A stretch of 64,000 nucleotides of DNA, from positions 46,891 to 110,890 of the forward strand of contig JAVBOW010000010.1 of NCBI GenBank assembly GCA_031550125.1. The letters run 5' to 3'. Origin of the DNA: JAVBOW01 sp031550125. GTDB lineage: Bacteria; Bacteroidota; Bacteroidia; Bacteroidales; Rikenellaceae. Shown one piece after another: positions 18,516-27,760 of this stretch. The position numbers and the translations under genes were made by a program. Each line of letters opens with the position of its first letter. Position 1 is the stretch's first letter. The notes under the pieces are model-generated. The model was not told the DNA's origin and made no database searches. It worked only from the letters and a program-made list of their open reading frames with translations.

Positions 18516-20341
18516 GCCTCCGCACCGCAATGGCCGATTCCCTTAAATGCCAGGCGGCGGCGCTGCCGGCCGAGCCGGGCGTATACAACTTCCTCGACCG
18601 GGCCGGCGAAATAATCTATGTCGGCAAAGCGAAGAACCTGCGCAAGAGGGTGTCGTCCTATTTCGTCGATTCGGCCTCACACCCCGTGAAGGTGCGGGTG
18701 ATGGTGCGTCACATACACTCTATCCGCCACACCGTGGTGGGCAGCGAGGCGGACGCCCTGTTGTTGGAAAACAACATGATAAAAAACCTTAAGCCTCGCT
18801 ACAACATACTGCTCAAAGACGACAAGACCTACCCGTGGATAGTGATCCGCGGCGAGCATTTTCCGCGAGTGGAATCCACGCGCCGCGTAGCTAAGGACGG
18901 TTCGCGCTATTTCGGCCCCTATGCGTCGGTCACGATGCAGAAGGGGATATTGGAAATGATACACGGCGTTTACCAGCTGCGCAACTGCAAGCTCAACCTT
19001 TCTCCCGCCGCCATAGCCCGCGGCAAATACAGCGTATGCCTGCAATATCATATAGGCAACTGCAAAGGCCCATGCGCAGGGTTGCAGGGAGAACAGGATT
19101 ACGGCGCATCGATAGAGATGATAACCCACATCCTAAGGGGCGATATGCGCCCTACGGCGGCATGGCTGCGCGAAAAAATGGCCGAAGCGGCCGGGCAGCT
19201 CGACTTCGAAAACGCGGCTCGATACAAGAACCGCCTCGATTTGCTCCAGAATTACCGAAGTAAATCAGTGATAGTGAGCAGCCGCCTGGGCGACCTCGAC
19301 GTATTTTCGATGGTACGCGACGAAACGTCGGCCTTCGTCAACATGACCCGCATAATGTCGGGAGCGGTGGTGAGCAGCTTTACGGCCGAATTTTCGCTGG
19401 GCGCCGACGACAGCCAGGTGGATATACTCACGCGCGCCATAATGCAGATATCCGAGAATATATCCGGCGGCCTCTCACGCGAGGCGGTGGTTCCTTTCGC
19501 GCCGGAGCAGAGTCTCTTCCCGGGCGTTACGTTCATTGTTCCGAAAAGGGGCGAAAAGCTCGAACTGCTCGAATTTTCGGCCAAAGGGGCGCGTCTGGCG
19601 CGTCTCGAAAAACTGAAGAACATCGAAGCGCGCGATCCCTCGCGCCACACCGACCGCATAATGCAGGCCATGAAGAGCGACCTGCGATTGAAACGCGAGC
19701 CGCGTTACATAGAGTGTTTCGATAACTCCAACCTTCAAGGGACCAATGCCGTGGCGGCATGCGTAGTGTTCCGCGACGGCAAGCCGTCGAAAAAAGAGTA
19801 TCGCCATTTCAACATAAAGACGGTGGAAGGTCCGGACGATTTCGCCTCGATGCGCGAAATATTCACCCGCCGCTACACGCGCCTGCTGGCCGAAGGCGGC
19901 CAGCTGCCCGACCTTATCGTGGTTGACGGCGGCAAAGGCCAGCTGAGCGCTGCCTACGGCGTACTGAAAGAGTTGGATTTGACGGATAAGGTGGAGATAA
20001 TAGGTTTGGCCGAAAGGCTCGAAGAGGTTTTCTATCCTTTCGACCCCATGCCGTATTATCTCGACCGCAACGGCGAACCGCTGAAGGTGATAATGAACCT
20101 GAGGGACGAAGCGCACCGTTTCGGGATAACCCACCACCGCAACAAACGCTCCAGGGCGGCAATACACACGCGGCTGGAAGAGATCCCCGGAATAGGCCCG
20201 GGATCGGTGCAGAAACTGCTCTCGCGATTTAAAACCGTCAAGGCCGTCAAGGCGGCGTCCATGGAAGAGTTGGCTGCGGCGGTAGGGGCGTCCAGGGCGG
20301 GCGCCGTGCGGATGTTTTTCGATAAAACCACGGAAAAATAA
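18512..20341 (+). CDS. uvrC: Excinuclease ABC subunit C
   Basis: A 609-residue UvrC, the nuclease that makes both incisions in nucleotide excision repair. The N-terminal GIY-YIG domain is present (PGVYNFLDRAGEIIYVGKAKNLRKRVSSYF), followed by the cysteine-rich region CLQYHIGNCKGPC, a UvrB-interacting UVR segment (LDFENAARYKNRLDLLQ), the RNase H-like domain with ECFDNSNLQGTNAVAACVVF and LIVVDGGKGQLSAA, and a C-terminal HhH pair (IPGIGPGSVQKLLSRF). The start overlaps the preceding glycosyltransferase stop. A longer upstream frame over that gene is not real. Confidence 0.96.
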   Translation: MSLRTAMADSLKCQAAALPAEPGVYNFLDRAGEIIYVGKAKNLRKRVSSYFVDSASHPVKVRVMVRHIHSIRHTVVGSEADALLLENNMIKNLKPRYNILLKDDKTYPWIVIRGEHFPRVESTRRVAKDGSRYFGPYASVTMQKGILEMIHGVYQLRNCKLNLSPAAIARGKYSVCLQYHIGNCKGPCAGLQGEQDYGASIEMITHILRGDMRPTAAWLREKMAEAAGQLDFENAARYKNRLDLLQNYRSKSVIVSSRLGDLDVFSMVRDETSAFVNMTRIMSGAVVSSFTAEFSLGADDSQVDILTRAIMQISENISGGLSREAVVPFAPEQSLFPGVTFIVPKRGEKLELLEFSAKGARLARLEKLKNIEARDPSRHTDRIMQAMKSDLRLKREPRYIECFDNSNLQGTNAVAACVVFRDGKPSKKEYRHFNIKTVEGPDDFASMREIFTRRYTRLLAEGGQLPDLIVVDGGKGQLSAAYGVLKELDLTDKVEIIGLAERLEEVFYPFDPMPYYLDRNGEPLKVIMNLRDEAHRFGITHHRNKRSRAAIHTRLEEIPGIGPGSVQKLLSRFKTVKAVKAASMEELAAAVGASRAGAVRMFFDKTTEK

Positions 20342-20385
20342 TTTGGATATCCCGCCGGCGAAACGGAGGGCATCCATATTACTGT

Positions 20386-21060
20386 TTATCCCAACAGCCC
20401 CTCTTTACGGAAAGAGAAGTGGCCGCCCCGGGCGATTATGATATGGTCGAGCAGTTCTATGTCGAACAACGATGCGGCCGTACGGAGTTTTGCCGTCAGG
20501 CTGCGGTCTTCGTCGCTGGGGGTTGCCTGCCCGGAGGGATGGTTGTGCAACACTATTATAGACGTACTCAGGCGTTCCACGGCGCGCTTGACTATCAGTT
20601 TATGGTCAACCACGGTTCCCGAAACCCCTCCCTGGCTCACCTTCATCTTCTCCATCACACGCCCGGAAGACGACAGGAAGGCCGTCCAAAACTCCTCGTG
20701 GGGCAAATCCGACAGCATGGGGCCGAATATGCGCACGGCGTCGAGATCGGTGGTTATAGTATCCAGCCTGCCCGCCTCGGCGCGAGCCGCACGACGGCCC
20801 GCCTCGAAGGCGACGGCAACCGCGGCCGCACGCCTGACGCCCATGCCGGCGGATGTCCGCAGTCGGGAGATATCCATGCGGGAGAGCACGGCCAGGCCCT
20901 CTTCGCCCGCATCGGCAAGCGCCACGGCGGCCATATCCACGGCCGAAACCCCGGAAGGGGCGTCGCCCAGCAGGATGCTGACAAGCTCGGCGTCGGTGAG
21001 ATGTTCCGCGCCGCGCGCTATCAGCTTTTCGCGGATTTCCTTGTCTTTCGGGTGGATCAT
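20386..21060 (-). CDS. radC: RadC family JAMM-fold protein
   Basis: A 224-residue RadC-like protein. The N-terminal half holds a helix-hairpin-helix-like region (HLTDAELVSILLG, TSAGMGVRRAAAVAVAFEAGRR). The C-terminal half is the JAMM metal-binding domain with HNHPSGQATPSDED, in which the two His and the Asp are the zinc ligands. The historic DNA-repair label is not well supported experimentally for this family, so the true role is uncertain. It follows the efflux ATPase gene by 47 nt on the same strand and converges on uvrC. Confidence 0.93.
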   Translation of the reverse strand: MIHPKDKEIREKLIARGAEHLTDAELVSILLGDAPSGVSAVDMAAVALADAGEEGLAVLSRMDISRLRTSAGMGVRRAAAVAVAFEAGRRAARAEAGRLDTITTDLDAVRIFGPMLSDLPHEEFWTAFLSSSGRVMEKMKVSQGGVSGTVVDHKLIVKRAVERLSTSIIVLHNHPSGQATPSDEDRSLTAKLRTAASLFDIELLDHIIIARGGHFSFRKEGLLG

Positions 21061-21107
21061 CGTAATAATCCCATTAGATTTTCCTGTCGGGGTTATTTAG
21101 AAACCGT

Positions 21108-21857
21108 TTAAATTTCATTGTCCGCCGGAAGAGCCGCCAGCGCCTCGCGCGCCGACCGCCTGGCCGCGGCCCCGTCTTTAATAATATGGCCGTCGCGCAG
21201 GAGTATGGTTCTCGAGGTGAATGCGGCAATATCGGATTCATGCGTAACGAAGGCTATCGTCTTTCCTCTGGCGTTGAGTTCCTGCAAGAGGTTCATTATC
21301 TCGTACGACGTACGCGTGTCGAGATTGCCTGTGGCTTCGTCAGCGAGCAGTATGACGGGATCGTTGACCAGCGCCCTGGCTATTGCCACCCTTTGTTGCT
21401 GGCCTCCGGATAGTTGGTTGGGCATGTGGCTCATACGATCCGCAAGGCCCACCTGTTCCAGCGCATATTCCGACCGCTCGCGCCTCTGCCGCGACGACAC
21501 CTCGTGGTTGTACAGTAGCGGAAGCTCCACGTTTTCAAGGGCAGACGTACGCGCCAGCAGGTTATACGACTGGAATACGAAACCTATCTTGCTGTTGCGC
21601 AGCGTAGCGAGTTCGTCTTTGGTGCGGCGGCCCATGGACACTCCGTCTATGAGGTATTCGCCGGAAGTGGGCCTGTCGAGACAGCCGAGTATGTTGAGAA
21701 GTGTCGATTTGCCGCTGCCGCTCGACCCCATGATACTGACGAACTCGCCCTCCAAGATGCCGAAAGAGACACCCTTAAGGGCGTGTACCCGTTCGCTGCC
21801 CACCCTGAACGTGCGTCGCAGATCCTGTATTTCTATTATTTTGGACTTGGTTGACAT
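21108..21857 (-). CDS. ABC transporter ATP-binding protein, MacB/LolD type
   Basis: A 249-residue ATPase with Walker A GSSGSGKST, Q-loop FQSYNLLARTSALENVELPL, signature LSGGQQQR, Walker B ILLADEATGNLD and the switch region THE. The EATGNLD form is typical of the LolD/FtsE/MacB group that works with FtsX-like permeases. It follows the adaptor gene by 14 nt in a TolC-adaptor-ATPase operon. No permease gene is present on either side (radC is next), which is unusual for this arrangement; the permease must be encoded elsewhere if the system is functional. Confidence 0.92.
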   Translation of the reverse strand: MSTKSKIIEIQDLRRTFRVGSERVHALKGVSFGILEGEFVSIMGSSGSGKSTLLNILGCLDRPTSGEYLIDGVSMGRRTKDELATLRNSKIGFVFQSYNLLARTSALENVELPLLYNHEVSSRQRRERSEYALEQVGLADRMSHMPNQLSGGQQQRVAIARALVNDPVILLADEATGNLDTRTSYEIMNLLQELNARGKTIAFVTHESDIAAFTSRTILLRDGHIIKDGAAARRSAREALAALPADNEI

Positions 21858-21871
21858 AGCGGGCCGCGCGG

Positions 21872-22996
21872 TTATCTCGTCTGTACTTTCATGGATACTT
21901 TCTCCTTTTCATCCTTGCCGCCGGTGAGCGACGCCACCGAAAGCACGGTTTTATCGTCTGCCGCCAACCCCTCTTCAACCACGGTGTAGACGCCGTCCGA
22001 GAGTCCCTTATTTACATGGCGGTATTCGATACCTTCCGCGGTCTCCACCCACACCCCGTTGGCCAGACTGTCTTCGGACGGAACGGCGCCCTTGACCATA
22101 TAGGATTTGGGACGGAAATGTAGCGCCTCGGCCATGGTGACAAGGCCGCTCTGGCGGTCTGTGATTATCGCCACGCTGGCGGTCATTCCCGGGAAAAGTT
22201 TTTCCTCCGGATTGGGAGCCTCTATTATTACGGTGTAAGTCACCACGTTACTTGTCACCGCCGGCTGCAGGCGCACTTGCACCACTTTCCCCCCGAAAGT
22301 ATCGTCGGGATAGGAGTCCACCGTAAAACGCACCTCCTGCCCCGTCTCCACGCGGCCTATATCTGCCTCGTCCACGTTGGCTTCCACTTTCATTCGCGTA
22401 AGGTCTTTGGCTATCGTGAACAGCGTGGGGGTGCTGAACGAAGCGGCTACCGTCTGCCCCTGGTCTACGGCGCGGTTTAGTACCACGCCGTCTATGGGCG
22501 AATATATCTCGGCGTAGGAGAGGTTGACCTGGGCCTGGTGCAGGTTGGCCTGCGAATTGGAAAGGCTGGTACGCGCCTGGGCCAGGCTGTTCTCCGCCTG
22601 CTCCCAGGCGGCTTGCGTGGCGGCTTTGGCCTCGAATAGTTTCTTGGTGCGGTCGTAGTTCTGCTGGGCGAAGGTCAAATCGCTCTGTGCACTGGTTACC
22701 ATCGCCCTGGCTTGGGCGAGCTTCTCGTTGAGGGTGGATTTATCTATCTCGGCCAGCAGCTGCCCCTTTTTCACGGGCGAGTTGAAATCTACGAATATCT
22801 TCTCTATCACTCCCGAAACCTGTGTGCCTACGTCCACCTTATCCACCGGCTGGAGGTAACCCGTAGCCGTAACCGTAGTCTCCACCGTCCGCTCCTCCAC
22901 TACGAATGTGTTGTATTTGATGCCGTCGGCCTTGCAGCCAGCCAGATATGCCGTTGCCGCCAGCAGGGCGGCCCATTTAACTGTCCCGTTATTCAT
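21872..22996 (-). CDS. Efflux periplasmic adaptor lipoprotein (MacA/HlyD type)
   Basis: A 374-residue membrane-fusion protein. It has a lipoprotein signal peptide with lipobox LAGC (Cys21), so it is probably tethered to the inner membrane. A lipoyl/barrel-sandwich half (GYLQPVDKVDVGTQVSGVIEKIFVDFNSPVKKGQLLAEID) leads into a long coiled-coil hairpin (~85-165, rich in Gln, Ala and Leu), the second lipoyl half (YSPIDGVVLNRAVDQGQTV), and a beta-barrel. This is the MacA-type layout that links a TolC channel to an ABC ATPase/permease. The genes before and after it fit that reading. Confidence 0.92.
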   Translation of the reverse strand: MNNGTVKWAALLAATAYLAGCKADGIKYNTFVVEERTVETTVTATGYLQPVDKVDVGTQVSGVIEKIFVDFNSPVKKGQLLAEIDKSTLNEKLAQARAMVTSAQSDLTFAQQNYDRTKKLFEAKAATQAAWEQAENSLAQARTSLSNSQANLHQAQVNLSYAEIYSPIDGVVLNRAVDQGQTVAASFSTPTLFTIAKDLTRMKVEANVDEADIGRVETGQEVRFTVDSYPDDTFGGKVVQVRLQPAVTSNVVTYTVIIEAPNPEEKLFPGMTASVAIITDRQSGLVTMAEALHFRPKSYMVKGAVPSEDSLANGVWVETAEGIEYRHVNKGLSDGVYTVVEEGLAADDKTVLSVASLTGGKDEKEKVSMKVQTR

Positions 22997-23018
22997 TCTA
23001 TAAGTTTTAAACGGATTA

Positions 23019-24314
23019 TCACATTGTTATGCGGTTGCCCATATAAACGTCCAGTATCTTGCGTTTGAGCATAAAGCCGTATTTGCTCTGTATGTAGTCG
23101 TTGAGCGCCCCTATGTAGTTGTTTTGCTGCTGCAGAAGGTCGACGGCCGTGATCGACCCGGCGTCGAACCGGGCGCGGTAGGCCTCAAAGGTCTTCATGT
23201 AGGCGTTCTGGCGTATATTGGTGGTATTGAATTTATTCCAGGCCGACACCACATCCTGGTACTCCACCGCCACGGTTTGCATGGCGTCGGTCTCGGCCTG
23301 TTTGCGGTTAAGCTCGGCCTGTTTGGAGGCTATCGTACCCTGCTTCACCGCCGAGCGCGTACGGCCGTTGTTGAACAGGGGCATGCCCACGGATATCCCC
23401 GCCGAGCCGTTTACGCCGTCGGAGAGCTGCGACGCGTAGGACGAAAAATCGGGTGAGTGGCCCGTACCCGCCCCCGCACTCAACTTCACCGTCGGCATAT
23501 AGCCCGCGCGGGCTATCTTCAGATCGGCGTCGGCAATCTCGACGTCGTACCGGCCCATCTTCAGCTCGGGCAACGTGGCCATGGCCCTGTCCATGACCGA
23601 TTCCATGGAGGGCAGCGCCCCCATTACTGCGATTGACGAGGAGTCGGGATAAACTATGCGCAGGTCGGCCGAGGGGTGCATGGACAACAGTCCTTTGAGC
23701 GTTATCAGGCTGTTGTCGCGCGCGATACGGGTGTCTTCCAGATTGTTGCGGTCGCTGGCCAGTTGGGCTTCGAGCAGAAAGTAGTCGCTCTCAAGGATGG
23801 TACCCGCAGCATACTGCGCCGCGCCCTGCGCCGCCTGCCCGGCACTCGCATCGGCAACGGCAAGCTGGTATTTCAACAGCTCTTCGTTGCCCAACACGGA
23901 CAGAAACGATTGCAATATCTTTATCGTAAGCGCATTGTCGTATTGGGACGTGGCATAGCCGGCCTTTTCGTCGCGCAGCCTGTCCTTTTCCGTCGCGGCC
24001 GTTAGCATACCGCCCTGATAGAGCGTCATTCCCGCGTTAAGGGCGTAATTTCCCCTCCACGCCTCCGGCGTACTGCGTCCGTCGGAATAGGTTTCGCTCA
24101 GCGACAGGTTAAGCGATGGCAGGCGTTCCAGCTTCGACTGCCGGTAAACTTCCGCCGCGGCCTCCTCCGATAGTTTCATCGACTGGCGGGTGTAGTTATT
24201 GCCGAAGGCATAACCCAGGCAATCCTCCAGGCTGAAAAGATAGCTCTCCCGTTGCTGCGCGCCGCCCGCCGAAAAGCAAAGGCAACCCAAAAATATAAAT
24301 AACAACCTCCGCAT
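23019..24314 (-). CDS. TolC family outer-membrane efflux protein
   Basis: A 431-residue protein with a Sec signal peptide (cleavage near residue 19, after FSAGG) and two repeats of the outer-membrane efflux fold. Each repeat holds long amphipathic helices; see GYMPTVKLSAGAGTG and SAGISVGMPLFNNGRTRSAVKQ for the characteristic strand/helix joins in the second half. It would form the outer-membrane duct for the adaptor and ATPase encoded downstream (22 nt to the adaptor gene). It is the first gene of the operon; no clean promoter is visible in front of it. Confidence 0.92.
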   Translation of the reverse strand: MRRLLFIFLGCLCFSAGGAQQRESYLFSLEDCLGYAFGNNYTRQSMKLSEEAAAEVYRQSKLERLPSLNLSLSETYSDGRSTPEAWRGNYALNAGMTLYQGGMLTAATEKDRLRDEKAGYATSQYDNALTIKILQSFLSVLGNEELLKYQLAVADASAGQAAQGAAQYAAGTILESDYFLLEAQLASDRNNLEDTRIARDNSLITLKGLLSMHPSADLRIVYPDSSSIAVMGALPSMESVMDRAMATLPELKMGRYDVEIADADLKIARAGYMPTVKLSAGAGTGHSPDFSSYASQLSDGVNGSAGISVGMPLFNNGRTRSAVKQGTIASKQAELNRKQAETDAMQTVAVEYQDVVSAWNKFNTTNIRQNAYMKTFEAYRARFDAGSITAVDLLQQQNNYIGALNDYIQSKYGFMLKRKILDVYMGNRITM

Positions 24315-24390
24315 AGATCATAATGCTTTTTTACCCAAAACTCAGAAACCGTTTAAATTTCTCGGAATCTGTCCGCTCCGCCATTCAAAT

Positions 24391-24422
24391 AAAGCGCCCC
24401 GTAAAACATTTCGGGGCGCTTT
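24391..24422 (-). terminator. Terminator downstream of galE
   Basis: Arms AAAGCGCCCCG (24391-24401) and CGGGGCGCTTT (24412-24422) are perfectly complementary, 11 bp, with a 10-nt loop. It lies after galE on the minus strand and before the TolC gene, so it separates the two minus-strand operons. Confidence 0.8.
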
Positions 24423-24455
24423 CTGGTTGCACTTGTATGCCGCCGGGCGCGCCAG

Positions 24456-25478
24456 CTACAGCCCCCGGATTTTCTTTTCCCACTTCCACGCGCCTTGAAG
24501 AGTCTCTTCGAGGGTCTTTTCGGCTTTCCAGCCCAGTTCGTTGTTAGCGAAGGTGGTGTCGGCCCATACGGCGGTAACGTCTCCCGCACGGCGTCCCACT
24601 ATCTTGTAAGGAACGGTTATATTGTTGACTTTCTGGAACGTATTGAGCAGTTCAAGAACCGATACGGCCCTTCCCGTCCCTACGTTGAATATCTCGTAGG
24701 CGGCTTTCGACTTGCCTTTGAGCATGCGGTCTACGGCGCTCACGTGCGCTTTGGCCAAATCCACCACGTCTATGTAGTCCCTCAGGCACGAACCGTCGGG
24801 CGTGGGGTAGTCGTCGCCGAACACGCTCAATTCCTTACGCAGGCCCGCCGCGGTTTGGGTGATGAAGGGTACGAGGTTGTTGGGTACGCCTTTCGGAAGT
24901 TCGCCAAGCATGGCCGAGGGATGTGCGCCCACCGGGTTGAAATAGCGCAGGGCTATGCCTTTCAGCGCCCCGTATGCCGCTATGCTGTCGCGCAGCACGT
25001 CCTCGCATATCTGTTTGGTGTTGCCGTAGGGCGAGGTGGCGGGCAGACGCGGCGACTGCTCGGTCACGGGCAGCACCTCCGGTTGGCCGTAAACGGTGCA
25101 GGACGACGAGAAGACGATGTTTTCGACCCCTTTGGCGCGCATGGACTCGAGCAGGGTAACGAGCGACCCCACGTTGTTGCCGTAATACATCAGCGGCTGG
25201 GCCACCGATTCGCCCACAGCCTTATAGGCGGCGAAATGTATGATGGCCGAGATGGGATAGTCCGTGAAGAGTTTGTCCATAGCGGCTCTGTCGCAGCAAT
25301 CGGCCTCTACGAAAGGGACCTCTTTGCCTGTTATTTGGCGGATGCCGTCCACGGCCGAAAGCTCGGCGTTGGAAAGGTTGTCCACCACAACTACGTCGTA
25401 ACCTGCGTTGATCAGCTCGACGGCGGTGTGCGAGCCGATATAGCCCGCGCCGCCAGTTACCAGGATTGTTTTTGCCAT
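24456..25478 (-). CDS. galE: UDP-glucose 4-epimerase
   Basis: A 340-residue short-chain dehydrogenase/reductase epimerase of normal length. The NAD-binding motif GGAGYIGSHTAVEL is at residues 9-22. The active-site Ser region FSSSCTVYGQP and the YGNTK motif (Tyr-x3-Lys) are intact, as is the UDP-sugar-binding region LRYFNPVGAHPSAMLGE. It interconverts UDP-glucose and UDP-galactose. It lies 10 nt after the ABC-2 permease gene and is probably transcribed with it, far from the galactose operon at 33.7-38.3 kb. Confidence 0.96.
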   Translation of the reverse strand: MAKTILVTGGAGYIGSHTAVELINAGYDVVVVDNLSNAELSAVDGIRQITGKEVPFVEADCCDRAAMDKLFTDYPISAIIHFAAYKAVGESVAQPLMYYGNNVGSLVTLLESMRAKGVENIVFSSSCTVYGQPEVLPVTEQSPRLPATSPYGNTKQICEDVLRDSIAAYGALKGIALRYFNPVGAHPSAMLGELPKGVPNNLVPFITQTAAGLRKELSVFGDDYPTPDGSCLRDYIDVVDLAKAHVSAVDRMLKGKSKAAYEIFNVGTGRAVSVLELLNTFQKVNNITVPYKIVGRRAGDVTAVWADTTFANNELGWKAEKTLEETLQGAWKWEKKIRGL

Positions 25479-25488
25479 CTTATTTTGA

Positions 25489-26808
25489 TTAGTATTTGTA
25501 ATTCATCCATTTGATAAGTTCTTTCCACGTGGGTTTCTTGCCGTACATGAATATGCCCACGCGGTAGATCTTGCCAGCCATCCACACCAGCCCGACGAAT
25601 GAAGCGTATAGCAGCGTCACCGAAAGCGCCAACTGCCAGAACGGGACGCCGTAAGGTATGCGCGCCATCATTATCACGGGCGAAGTTAGGGGGAATATGC
25701 TGAACCAGAAGGCCAGATGCCCGTCGGGATCGCGCAGTACGTTCATCAGCACCACTATGGCCAGGATAAGCGGAATGGTGACGGGCAGTTGCAGCTGCTG
25801 GGTGTCGGCCGCGTCGTCCACCGCGCTGCCTATTGCGGCGAACATGGCCGCATAGACCAGGTATCCGCCTATGAAGAATACCACGAATCCGCCGAAGAGT
25901 TTACCCAGGAAACCGAGGTCGGTGGCTCCGCGGAGCAGCGAGGCCGCCTCGGGGTCGATGCCTCCCATACCGGCCATACCGGTCCCGGCGACATCCTTCA
26001 TGGCCTGCGCGCCGGCCGCCAGATCGGCGGCGAATATCTGCGAGGCCACCGTCCCGAGAACGAATATCAGCACCATCCAGATGGCGAATTGCGTTATGGC
26101 CACCGAGGCGATGCCGAGTATCTTGCCCATCATAAGCTCGAAAGGCCTAACGGACGACACGATGATCTCCATCACCTTGGAACTCTTCTCCTCTATAACG
26201 CCCTGCAACACCATTGCCCCGTAGAGGAATATGAACATATATATCATAAAGCCGAAGATATACGCCCCGCCGGTAGCCAGCATGCTCGACGACTCTTTTT
26301 CCTTGCCTTCCGAGTCGATCTGCATGGTCTGCATCACCACCGTGGTCTTCACCTGCTCCATTATCTCGGGCAGGTTGGCTATGTCGTACGACAGCAGTTT
26401 TTGGGTCTCTATTATTCCCTCTATCTGTTTGCGGATGCCGTTTTCTGCCTCTATCGTCGACGTGCCGTAGGTGTACAGCTGCACGTCGCGCGGGTTTTCC
26501 ATAATGTCGGCCCCTATCACCAGTATGCCGTAAACGTCCTCGGGTCTGTCGGCCCTGATCTGTTCGTAGGATTTGTCGGAAGGTTTGAAAACCATCTGCC
26601 CGTCCGATTTCAGCTCCGGCGCTATCCTGCCGCTGCGGTCCACCACAAGGACGTCCTTCTGGTTGTCGCTCTTGATCTGCGATATGAGTATCGGCGCGGC
26701 CATCAACCCTATCATCAGCAGCGGCGTGAGGACGGTGGTGATGATGAAACTTTTTTTGCGTACCCTTTGGGTGAATTCGCGCTGTATTATTATTCCTATC
26801 TTTCCCAT
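25489..26808 (-). CDS. ABC-2 type exporter permease (NatB-like)
   Basis: A 439-residue permease. One N-terminal span (SFIITTVLTPLLMIGLM) is followed by a large extracytoplasmic domain (~50-190) and then five to six spans, the NatB/ABC-2 layout. The segment GVIEEKSSKVMEIIVSSVRPFELMMGKILG is the conserved ABC-2 coupling region. It pairs with the ATPase gene three bases upstream. Substrates of this class include Na+, drugs and peptides; nothing here decides between them. galE follows by 10 nt. Confidence 0.9.
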   Translation of the reverse strand: MGKIGIIIQREFTQRVRKKSFIITTVLTPLLMIGLMAAPILISQIKSDNQKDVLVVDRSGRIAPELKSDGQMVFKPSDKSYEQIRADRPEDVYGILVIGADIMENPRDVQLYTYGTSTIEAENGIRKQIEGIIETQKLLSYDIANLPEIMEQVKTTVVMQTMQIDSEGKEKESSSMLATGGAYIFGFMIYMFIFLYGAMVLQGVIEEKSSKVMEIIVSSVRPFELMMGKILGIASVAITQFAIWMVLIFVLGTVASQIFAADLAAGAQAMKDVAGTGMAGMGGIDPEAASLLRGATDLGFLGKLFGGFVVFFIGGYLVYAAMFAAIGSAVDDAADTQQLQLPVTIPLILAIVVLMNVLRDPDGHLAFWFSIFPLTSPVIMMARIPYGVPFWQLALSVTLLYASFVGLVWMAGKIYRVGIFMYGKKPTWKELIKWMNYKY

Positions 26809-26811
26809 GGT

Positions 26812-27729
26812 CTACTGAGCGTTAACGGCTTTAATGAATATGTCGTTCATCGAGGGTATGATCTCGCTGAACGAGCGTATGTCCACCGCCCCGTTTACGG
26901 CCGATATCACCGTGCGTACATCGTCGTTGGAGGGGATATGCACCTTGACGGAGTTGTATATCGAGCCTTCGACGTGGTCGGCCAATATCCTGCAGCGTCC
27001 GTCCAGGGCGTCAGCGAGGGACTGTTTGTCGCCGCGGAAATCTATGCGGAAGATATTCTCGCCGTGACGGTGGCGTATCTCCTCCAGCGGGCCGCTAAGT
27101 ATGTTGCGCGAGCGGTTGATGAGCGTGATATGATCGCATATCTCCTCGACGCTCGACATGTTATGGGTTGAGAATATTATCGTAGACCCCTGTTCCCTGA
27201 GAGCCAGTATCTGCTCTTTGAGCATGTTGGCGTTTATGGGATCGAAGCCGCTGAAAGGCTCGTCGAAGATGAGCAACTCGGGCTGGTGCAGGATGGTGAC
27301 AATGAATTGCACCTTCTGGGCCATGCCTTTGGAGAGTTCCTCAACCTTTTTGTCCCACCACTCGCGTATCTCGAATCGCTTGAACCATTCTTTGAGGCGT
27401 ACGGAGGCTTCGCGGCGCGAAAGCCCCTTGAGCTGGGCCAGGTATATGGCCTGGTCGCCGACTTTCATCTTGCGGTAAAGCCCCCTCTCTTCGGGCAGAT
27501 AACCTATGCGGTATATATCCCGGGGTTCCAGCGGCCGCCCGTCGAAAAGCACCGTACCGCTGTCGGGGGCGGTTATGCGGTTGATTATGCGGATAAGGGT
27601 TGTTTTGCCCGCCCCGTTAGGCCCGAGCAAGCCGTAGACGCATCCGCGAGGGATGGCCAGCGACACGTCGTCGAGCGCCTGGTGGGCCGTGTAGCTCTTC
27701 GAGACGTGCTGCACTTCGAGAATGTTCAT
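26812..27729 (-). CDS. ABC transporter ATP-binding protein (NatA-like)
   Basis: A 305-residue ATPase: Walker A GPNGAGKTT, signature ELSKGMAQKVQF (the SKG variant common in NatA/EcsA-type proteins), Walker B LLIFDEPFSGFDP, switch His in STHN, and a C-terminal DUF4162-like extension (~220-305). The start at 27729 (MNILEVQHVSKSY) is set by the -7 element at 27753-27760; a longer frame to 27786 contains that promoter. It forms an exporter with the permease that follows after three bases. Confidence 0.93.
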   Translation of the reverse strand: MNILEVQHVSKSYTAHQALDDVSLAIPRGCVYGLLGPNGAGKTTLIRIINRITAPDSGTVLFDGRPLEPRDIYRIGYLPEERGLYRKMKVGDQAIYLAQLKGLSRREASVRLKEWFKRFEIREWWDKKVEELSKGMAQKVQFIVTILHQPELLIFDEPFSGFDPINANMLKEQILALREQGSTIIFSTHNMSSVEEICDHITLINRSRNILSGPLEEIRHRHGENIFRIDFRGDKQSLADALDGRCRILADHVEGSIYNSVKVHIPSNDDVRTVISAVNGAVDIRSFSEIIPSMNDIFIKAVNAQ

Positions 27730-27752
27730 AGGAAAGATGTTTGCAAACTGGG

Positions 27753-27760
27753 CAAATTTA
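27753..27760 (-). promoter_or_regulatory. -7 promoter element of the ABC-2 exporter/galE operon
   Basis: On the minus strand TAAATTTG, an exact TAnnTTTG match 23 nt before the ATG at 27729, within the usual spacing for this window. Confidence 0.65.

Noticed and set aside
25717..27171. 484-codon plus-strand frame opposite the ABC-2 exporter genes
   Set aside because: Both minus-strand proteins have complete ABC motifs; the antisense translation is rich in His, Tyr and Arg with no domain.
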